This document shows, one piece after another, positions 56,247-64,000 of a DNA stretch of 64,000 nt; within the stretch, counting starts at the first letter, position 1; each line of letters starts with the position of its first letter. A program made the position numbers and the translations under genes. The DNA comes from Cladochytrium replicatum. Lineage: Eukaryota > Chytridiomycota > Chytridiomycetes > Cladochytriales > Cladochytriaceae. Where the stretch lies: positions 124,001-188,000 of the forward strand of contig JAHLKD010000072.1 of NCBI GenBank assembly GCA_025526935.1. Reading direction: 5' to 3'. The notes beneath the pieces are model-generated. The model did not search any database, had not been told where the DNA came from, and was given only the letters and a program-made list of their open reading frames with translations.

Positions 56247-59200
56247 ATGGCTCAACCGCCACGCATTCTCAACCGCAACGAGTTTGGGTTCTTCGAACTG
56301 CCCGGTGGTGGCTCAAGTGCTTCCTCTCCTGCTCCATCCAGTGCAACTACTCTCTCAAGAGGCCCATCGTCTGCTACTCTCGGTCGTGGGCCTCCCTCTG
56401 CTAATGCACTCTCTCGCTCCCTTCCCGACAGCCAGTCTCATCTGTCACTTGCCGATGCGCGTGACAATTCTCGGGATTACCACAACAACACCATCGGCAG
56501 AAACAGGGGTGGTGCTCCGACACTGAATCGCGCGCCATCGTCTTCTAATGTCAAAGGCGGTCTTGCCCCACCGCCGCCGAATCACCCACCTCCTCTTCCA
56601 CCTCCTTCACCAGCCTCACTCAGTCGAAAGCCTTCGTCCGGTCGGGGGTTCAGAAGCCCCGGTGCTGGTAACGGGTACTTTGATGGTGACGAATCTTCAA
56701 TTTCTTCAGCAACCACCGTCGTCACATCCCCGACTTCTTATGGTTCAAACATCGCAACCATTCACAGGGGTGCGAGAACACCTCCACCAAGTGGATCCGG
56801 CACCCTTGCCTATGTCGGCGCTCCAGTGCCGACTCTGCCTCGCAACGGTGCCTCTCCAAACGTAATTCCTCCGAGGACAAAGTCCAATCGAAACGCACCC
56901 CCTGCTGACCATTCGACATTGAGCCGTGGGAGGAATGCTGCTCCAAGAGATGATTCACCTCCGCGCCATCCCACAACTGGCCGCTCTGCGTCTGCCGGAG
57001 GTCTTAGGAGACAGAGAAGCGATTTCGACGAGTCGTCTGGAACTTCTCCATCGTTGGGCCGGCGAGGCAGGGGAGAGTTTGACGACGATCGTGCCAATGG
57101 ATCCCCTGCTACTATGGGACGACGGGGCCATGGGGATTTTGACGACGATCGTGGAAACGGTGGGTCTCCAGCAACCATGGGTCGACGTGGTCGCGGTGAT
57201 TTTGATGGAGACAGTGGAAACAACAGTTCACCAGCGACATTGGGACGTCGTGGTCGTGGCGACTTTGACGATGATCGCGGGAATGGTGGATCACCTGCAA
57301 CAATGGGTCGCAGGGGGCGATCGGACTTTGACGTGGATCGTGGGAACGGTGCGGCATCTCCTCGGAAAATTCGCGGGCAAGACTTTGATGATATGCTCCG
57401 CGATCTCAACGACATGACAGATAACATGGGTTCTCGTGGTGATAAGGACGCAGTTCCCACTCCTCCAGTTCGGCTCAGAAATAAGCCCAGTACTCCCAAC
57501 CGTCGCAATGAGGGGCCGCAACGTATTCCTCCCAGGGAAGAATCTCGCGAACAGCGCGATCGCTCGTTATCGCGAGGGGAGAGGGACCGAGGTGGTGCAG
57601 ATCTGGCCCCGCCGAGGCCAGCGATGCCTCACCCCAAACGCCCATTGCCGAGTCCTGCTACAAATCCACCGGCATCCCCTGTGGATATCTCGAGGATTGA
57701 AAGGCCCGCTCCAGTGGACGAAACTGTAAGTATTTTGTGAGTATGTATGTTTCCACCAAAAGTAACCAATGTGATTTACCAGGTTGTCGACCCGCAATAT
57801 ATTCGCGCACTAATGGAGTTTCTCATTTCGGATCCAACCACTACCCCAAGCCCAGACGACTTCCCCGATCCCGAAGAGGGTTATCTGCTCTGGGGCGACA
57901 GGATCGGGACTTCCATCCAGGAGCATCTCTGCTCCCTTCTGGAAGCCCGATACCTGCATCCCGAGGGCAAAGGCCGCAAGCGCCCTCTGCCTCCTCATGC
58001 TGGACCAAACGGCGCACCAGCACTCTCAGAAAAGAAACCGGTCGGTGGAAGTGGCACGATGGTGGACGTTTTCTTCAAAATCGTGGGTGGCCAAGGACTC
58101 TTGTGCAAACCTGGCTCCGAAGCTCACTGCAAAGTCGAGTTCGGGTACCTTCCCGACGACACTCCCGGAGCCCCACCTAGCATGCCGCCCTTGCCCGGCG
58201 AAGACACAATCAAGATTTCGCTGGGTACCGAGAACTCACCCGTGAAGCGCCAGGATGACGGCGGCGGATTCGTCGTTTGGAACCAGCACGTCAATCTCCC
58301 CGCGACGAATTTGACCGACGCGGTCATGATCAGTGTGTTTGAGAAAGGGAGTGGAAAGATGATTGGAGGCGAGGATGTGTTCTTGGGTCGACACAGGATT
58401 GCGATAAGCGATCTTATTACGACGAGTGCAAAGGAAGGGTATGTTGAGCGCTGGTGCGAGCTCCGTGGGAGACCCAACGGCAAGAAGGACAAGTCTGTTG
58501 GCGGGGAAGTGCTTGTCGAGTTTACAATCCATCACGATGACAAGGTATTTTGGCTCCCTCCCTTCGTCTCCAAATTGTTTTACTTTAATCATTTTTTAGC
58601 AAAAGAAGGAAACACAGAAACCCTCAGCCTCCGCACCGTCCAACATGGACCCGGAGCTTCCTCTTCGTCGGCTACAAAGCGCAACCACCATTCTTTCACC
58701 GCCGCTCTACCGTGTTCTCATGCGCGCAGCCGTCGAATGTGACCTCCACAACCGGCCCCCACTGCTCGTGACCCCTCCACCTCCGAACCGACGCGGAGGG
58801 GCGACGGGTGGACCACCCGGAAGCATGAGCGTACGCGATGATTATTTGAGTCCGCTGAGTCTGCAAGCGCGCACCGTTTTGGAGGTGTACGGCCGCGAAT
58901 GGGGTATGAGGGACGCGACGTGCACGCTTATCTTGCTGGAAGCGCTCTCTGACGCTTGTGACGCCGCCCTCGTTGCGATGGGAGGTAAGGAGGTTGGTGG
59001 AGGAAGGATGTTCGGAGGCACAGTGTACCAGCGGCGCCTTTTGGAGACTATCCGAGTCAAGATGAAAGGCAACGACGGATGGCTTTCTGAAGCTGATGTA
59101 AGTGCAACATTGCATTTTGTGTATTAATTTTCTGACCCACTTTTTTTTGTTGGTTTACAGTTCCCTATTGTGGTACAACTTCTGGAAAGGATCCACTTGG

Positions 59201-62200
59201 CTTATGTACGCAACCTTCAAACTTACCGTGACTTTTACCCGCGCAACCAGCCGCGCGGGGCGGTCGAAACCGCGATCCTGATCCTTCGTCTCATCCACAA
59301 AAACACGCTCTTCCGCGAAGAATCCGGCGTCGGCCGCGCTGAGCCTGACTCGTTCCGCACCGCCCTTCGCAACATCATGACCCAGGCGTCCATCACGCGC
59401 TACGGGCAACTCCAGGAGCTTTCTGCCCCGCTGGATCGCACAGACATCCTTCAGACCCTGGACTCGATCACAGAGTTTGTGAATCTGTTGAAAGCGGACA
59501 TTGAGGAAGACTCGGCGCATTTCGACGAAGGGTTTATGGCGAACAAGGAGGACTTGAAGATGAGCAAGCTGACTTCGGAGACGTACTTGAAGTGTTTGGT
59601 GCTCACGCTTGAGGACTTGAGCGAGGTAATTGCTGGGGAGGAGGTTGTGAAGATCCCGGGGGTTGCTTCGAAGGTTTTTGATGTTTACATGATCCTGCGT
59701 GGACTTGAGGAAAAGTACGGAAAGCTGGTGCCAAGGTAACCAACGAATTGCTGGTGCTTCACCGTTTTATAAGTGCTGATTTTGTGTATCATGTTGACAG
59801 TCTGAAGCGAACTTCTGTTAGTGGGGGATTCTCGCTTGAGCGATGGTTCCATCCCTTCGTGCAGATGTGGCTCAAACATCTGGGAACGCAGACCGTGATC
59901 TGGGTCGACAACGCCCTGCGCGCAGACGACTTCTCACCCCTCCCCGGTACCGAAGGCGACGTCCTGCCCTACAGCAGCTCCATCCGCGACGTCTACTCCG
60001 CCATCTACGCCGAGCTCGATGTCGTCCTCGGTCTCGTAGGCGAAGACAACAACAATAATGGCAAGAAAGGCGGAAACGGTCGCCAAGGGTCCGCAAAATT
60101 CCTGCAGATTTTTGCAAAGGTCGTGAACCAGGCGCTGGAGCATTACTGCGACCGCATTATTTCGAGCGAAGCTGTAGCGGCGAAACCCGGGGTTGTTGAA
60201 AAGCAGCCTGGGACGGAGGAGAAGAAGGCGGGAGAAGGTGAGTGGACTCTCTGGGAGACTGTGGCGACGACTGCACAGACGGTGATCAATGCGGCGACTG
60301 GGGGCAAAAATAGTGGAGGAAAGGATATTTCCATGGAGGTAAAGTCTATTCGCTTCACCGAGTCTCTTTTTTAGTTCAACTCATGAATGTGTTCCTCTAC
60401 AGTCGTGCATCAAGCTGTGCAACCTCGTGTACGCAATGAACAGGCTCGAGGATCTCCAAAAGACTATGAACGTTGAAGCCGTGTCCCGACGCCAAGAGGA
60501 GTTCTACCGCCGTACCCTCGCCCCGATGATCCGACGCTACCGTGCCGTGAGTCGGTACTACCCCGCCGACGAGAAATACGGTTCCGTTAAGGGCGAGATG
60601 AAAGCCGAGGACGATTCCGGTGCCAACATGATCCCCGTGCGCGGCGCCTTCAAAGTCGAAGTCGTGTATGCCGAGAACGTGAAAGGATGCAAGGGCAACG
60701 GGATGGCGAACCCGTATGTGATGGTTCGTGTTCCGGAAGGGAGCGTGATGGAGCGGGAGGAGCTTGTTGAGGAAGGGGAGATTGAGGAGGTTGAGGAGGT
60801 GGAGGGTGAGGACGGGGTTGAGGACGGTGACGAGGAGGAGGAGGACATTTATGCTGAAGATGGGGATGGGTGGACTTTTGGGGGGGAGAACGGGGGGAAT
60901 GGCGGTGGGTGGGGATGGGAGTTGACGAAGAAGAAGAAGAAAAAGGTTGTAAAGAAGAAGGCTGGTGGGGAGAAGGGGAGCGAGAATTTGTTGATGCGAT
61001 TTATGAAGATGGCGGGGCGGGACGACGACGAAGATAGCGAGGGAGCGTCGCCTTCTGCTTCTACGCCGGAGAAGAGGGAGCCCGCGGCGAAGGGCAAGGC
61101 TGTGATCAAGATGGTGAAGAAGCGTCTTAGGGGGAAGGAGTGTGAGCTTTTGAGGACGCGGCCGAATTACGACACGCTCAACCCGACTTTTGACGAAGCG
61201 TTCGATGTGATGCTGCCTGAAGTTGAGCGACTTGAAGTCGGTGTGTTGAGCAAAGTCGGAGTTGTGGAAGGAGTTGCGCTTTCTGGTGACGAAGTGGTTG
61301 GTTTTGGGAGCGTGAATCTCGCAGGGAGCATGAGGAGCAAGCTGATGGATCACCAGACTCACGAGGTCTGGGTCGACCTTGAGCCTCAGGGACGGGTTCT
61401 GCTGCGAATCACGATGGAAGGTGACGGCGAGACGGTGGAGTATTGGTTCAAGAAGACGAACAGACGGTTTATCCGGAATCGCAACGACTTGGTTCGATCC
61501 CTAGCTGGACGTGTAAGCGACACTGGTTCACACCTATTCGGGATGTGACTAACGTAGCTATTTCTGCAGCTTGTGCCTTACTGCCGCAAGGTGCTTTTGC
61601 AAGTCGTAAAGGGGGAAGAACAGGCTCCTCAGAAAGGCTTCCTTAAAGCTATCGGCGCAACTGCCGCTCCTGTGAAGCTTGAAGACGTCGACCCTGATGA
61701 GATAACAACTGCTGCAGGTGTCCCCATCGACCAGGACATGACGTTCCGCGAGATTGCTGTGGTCTTGAAACCTATGGAAGACTACCTGGACAAGAATTTT
61801 GCCACCATTTGCGAATGGCTCACTCCGACAGGTGTGGAACCCGAAGCGCCTCCTCCAAAGGGCGGAAGATCAGGCCGAGCCAGCGTCGCCAACTCCGGCA
61901 AATCGCTCCTCCTCGCGCAGGAGACGATCCAGCGGGTATGGGAGGAACTCGTCGAGCACTGTCTCAAAAACATGCTGGTCCCACCTCTGTACGGCCAGAT
62001 CGAAAAGGATCGCAAGGTGTTGAACAAGCGGCAGGTTTCGGCCGTGCACTCGCTCCTTCATAGGCTTCGAGACTTTTTCTACGCCGACGGAGAAGGTTTC
62101 GGGTTACCTCTCAAAGTCCTCGAGAGTCCATTGACGTTCGGGCGGCTCGAAGCGATCGTTAAATCGTACTATGCGGGTCGACCTACGTCCGAGATGCTCC

Positions 62201-62451
62201 CTAAAGTGCAGAAGGAGTATGAGAACAGTTTGCTTGCGGAGAGGCTTGGGACGAAAGGGTCGCCGAAAGCGCTGAAACCTGGGGGAACTCTTGGGAGGGG
62301 TGTTGCTGTCGGAGAGAAGGAGTATTTATTGCGGATTGTTCGGTTGCGAGCAGAGCGAGGGGAGGATTTGACGGATGCAGAGAGGACAGAAGCGAAGGGA
62401 TGGCTGGATTCTCAGTTGGTGTCACGGAAGAAGGACACCGGAGCTCGCTGA
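56247..62451 (+). CDS. Munc13/Ync13-like protein with two C2 domains and a MUN domain
   Basis: Munc13-family proteins prime vesicles for SNARE-dependent fusion; the fungal relative Ync13 works in exocytosis and septation. The start at 56247 gives MAQPPRILNRNEFGFF. The first 500 residues are disordered with an in-frame tandem repeat. A helical Munc13-homology region starts at 57784 (VDPQYIRALMEFLISDP). A C2-like domain is at 58060-58540, MUN helices at 58700-60480, and a second C2 at 60650-61410 (FKVEVVYAENVKGCKGNG, NPYVMVRVPEG, YDTLNPTFDEAFDV). This C2 is split by an acidic/lysine-rich insert of about 110 residues. The rest of the MUN region runs to TGA at 62451. About six introns are implied and the frame is clean. 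The family is secure; the exact fungal subclass is inferred. Confidence 0.87.
57050..57360 (+). repeat. About 60-base in-frame tandem repeat (5 copies)
   Basis: Five units of 19-20 residues, each like GRRGRGDFDDDRGNGGSPAT, lie in the disordered N-terminus of the Munc13-like protein. They alternate basic RRGRG and acidic DFDDD patches. Copies differ by a few residues. Confidence 0.9.
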
Positions 62452-63076
62452 TATGGTTTTTGGGGAATGGAGCTGGTTTCTGCGTCGACTTTTTTTGGCT
62501 TATGTACAGCATTTGAAATTTGGTTTGGAATCTGTGTTGCGGAGAATCTGGTATTGCAAGCTGTATCAGAGGAGGTTGGTGGGTGTAATATTCCTTGGGA
62601 CGCTATAGGTATTTGTCCAGTTCTTTGATTGCTTTTCGGGTTTGTTTTCTTTCATGTCTCTAGCTGTATTGAATCACTCCGCTTCTTCCCATACTTTTCT
62701 TTGCACTTCATGAATCTCTTGACGAACCAGCTAGATACATTCATGGTATTCCATAAAATATGACTTCCTTGAGGTCGTCAAATGATTGGTGTCGAAGCGT
62801 GGACAGATGTCCGCGCATTGCCACCAATTAGTCCAATTAGTGTTCCAACGCAACCCAACTCTCGGAAACTGGTGCGACTTTCTGGTTGACGGCACAACGT
62901 TGAATGGAGGGTTTCGAGAATTCCACAATTGTCGTTCAAATGCTGAATCTTGCATTAAGGCATGTACGGACGTTTTAATATATCACTCAACGCCGAAAAT
63001 TTTTCAGCACAGATCCATTTCATCATTTATGTGTCAGAGCCAACACACCAGAACTCTTCAACTCGGTCCACAAAAC
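62452..63076. other. Intergenic stretch, nothing recognised
   Basis: 3' flank of the Munc13-like gene and promoter of the right-hand methyltransferase. Short frames on both strands show no recognisable motif. Confidence 0.3.
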
Positions 63077-64000
63077 ATGGGGAACAAACTCTCCCAACTT
63101 GATTTTCCGCGAAGATCCAGCCCACATCCGAACTCCTCCTCCGACTCTCTCCCACGCCGAAGCCGGTCAAATAGTCGTGTGCCAAGTTTCGAAGATCGGT
63201 TCAGCACAGACACCCCACGAACGATCAGTTCGACCACAGCCGTGTCTCAAGATGACCCATACATTCGATTTTTCAACGTACAAACGGTAAGATCATTGGC
63301 GCTGCTGCTCTTTTCCCCGTTTCTCACCATCAGCCATGCTCAGTCGAGCGATGTCACGCAGGGATCGCGGGTGACGCTGCAGCAGTACGCGGTTCTCAAA
63401 CATCTATTCCAAACGAATTACATGGGAGTGACCGCTGATCAGCTGGCTCGTGGGATTAGGGTGCTGGATTCGGCGTGAGTGGAACGATTTTGTTTCATTC
63501 TGCAGGCAGCTCATAGCGAATCACTTTCGATGAGGATCGGAACTGGGATATGGATCATGGAGATGCAAAGAGATTTTCCGGCTTCTCAGTTCTTTGGGCT
63601 GGTAGGTCGCTCGAACGTGGATCAACCAAACCTTGAGCATTGACAATCCGCACAGGATCTTGCTGTCTCATTGTGGCCGGATACACAGCTTTTGAAAATT
63701 GGCCAGAGGACAAGAATCGTTGGTGGCGAATCGTTGGGAGCTTTGCCATGTAGGTTTCATATGCACTAGAATTCAATTGTTGATACAGTCAAACACAACA
63801 AACATATCTGACTACAGTCGAAAACGGCTTCTTCGACTATGGTACGTTAAATGGCGTTTCCGGTTGGCTCCATTGCTGAGTAACCTTGTAGTACATGAAC
63901 AAACACACTTATTCGTTACACACCGCGATACGATGCCCAAGGTCATCAGTGAATTTGCTAGAGTTCTAAAACCAGGAGGATATATTGATATAGTTGAGGT
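63077..64000 (+). CDS. LaeA-like SAM-dependent methyltransferase (copy 2), cut by the right edge
   Basis: The start at 63077 gives MGNKLSQLDFPRR. Gly2 with Ser at the fifth following position fits N-myristoylation. A serine-rich head ends DDPYIRFF. After an intron (63288-63344) comes SSDVTQGSRVTLQQYAVLKH and IRVLDSA. Then follow GTGIWIMEMQRDFPASQFFG (motif I), DLAVSLWPDTQLLKIGQR, and VHEQTHLFVTHRD with EFARVLKPGGYIDIVEV, where the window ends. Every block aligns with copy 1 at 30560-32064 in the same order with similar intron positions, so they are paralogues. The missing C-terminal third lies beyond base 64000. Confidence 0.8.

Noticed and set aside
1-64000. Transposons, LTR elements or other mobile DNA
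   Set aside because: I saw no transposase, integrase or reverse transcriptase motif and no long terminal repeats; only microsatellites and in-gene tandem repeats were found.

Overview
The window looks like nuclear DNA from a fungus, most likely an early-diverging (chytrid-like) lineage. The genes are eukaryotic and split by short GT-AG introns (mostly about 45-70 nt) with CTAAC/CTGAC-like branch sites. They include fungal families: a PHO80/PCL-type cyclin, a GRAM-PH sterol glucosyltransferase of the Atg26 type, LaeA-like methyltransferases and a fungal-style Munc13/Ync13 protein. The lineage call is inference from gene content. I found no rRNA, tRNA, CRISPR array, LTR or other transposable element that I could support.

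Layout, left to right: a damaged PARP-like gene cut by the left edge (1-1250, -); a cyclin (1775-4060, +); a kinesin-14 (4118-7150, -); a damaged CWC27 cyclophilin (7468-8995, +); RRP1/Nop52 (9038-10460, -); a damaged coiled-coil gene (+); COQ8 (11515-13615, -); a truncated CDK-like kinase (-); ribosomal P0 (14741-16117, +); Atg26 (16346-22646, +); a small membrane protein (-); CIAO1 (23745-25069, +); a damaged tRNA isopentenyltransferase (-); a DNA-binding-like Gln-rich protein (27006-28931, +); a CHL1/DDX11 helicase fragment (+); a methyltransferase (30.56-32.06 kb, -); damaged THOC5 and ZC3H3-like genes (+); a tetraspan membrane protein (37454-40498, +); unresolved fragments (40.6-43.35 kb); the giant fusion gene (43682-52030, -); unresolved genes (52.2-54.8 kb); CPSF30/Yth1 (55162-56101, -); a Munc13-like protein (56247-62451, +); and a second methyltransferase cut by the right edge.

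The outstanding object is the gene at 43682-52030 (-). Seven exons joined by six canonical introns give one 2,666-codon frame. It holds a Dicer/RIG-I-type helicase, a cellular RNAi-type RNA-dependent RNA polymerase with an intact DLDGD motif, and a Cid1/Trf4-type nucleotidyltransferase with its GS...DxD...D residues. A 600-residue tail that I do not recognise follows. In fission yeast these three activities are separate proteins, Hrr1, Rdp1 and Cid12, which make up the RNA-directed RNA polymerase complex (RDRC). Here they seem to be one polypeptide: a single-chain RDRC. Both domain junctions lie inside long uninterrupted exons, so the fusion does not depend on any intron call.

A second pattern is the close interleaving of clean genes with damaged copies of conserved genes (PARP, CWC27, MOD5, CHL1, THOC5, ZC3H3, a CDK). 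Some breaks sit in homopolymer runs and may be sequence errors. Others are truncations that fit real decay, for example after genome duplication or hybridisation. The two methyltransferases are paralogues facing outward about 31 kb apart.
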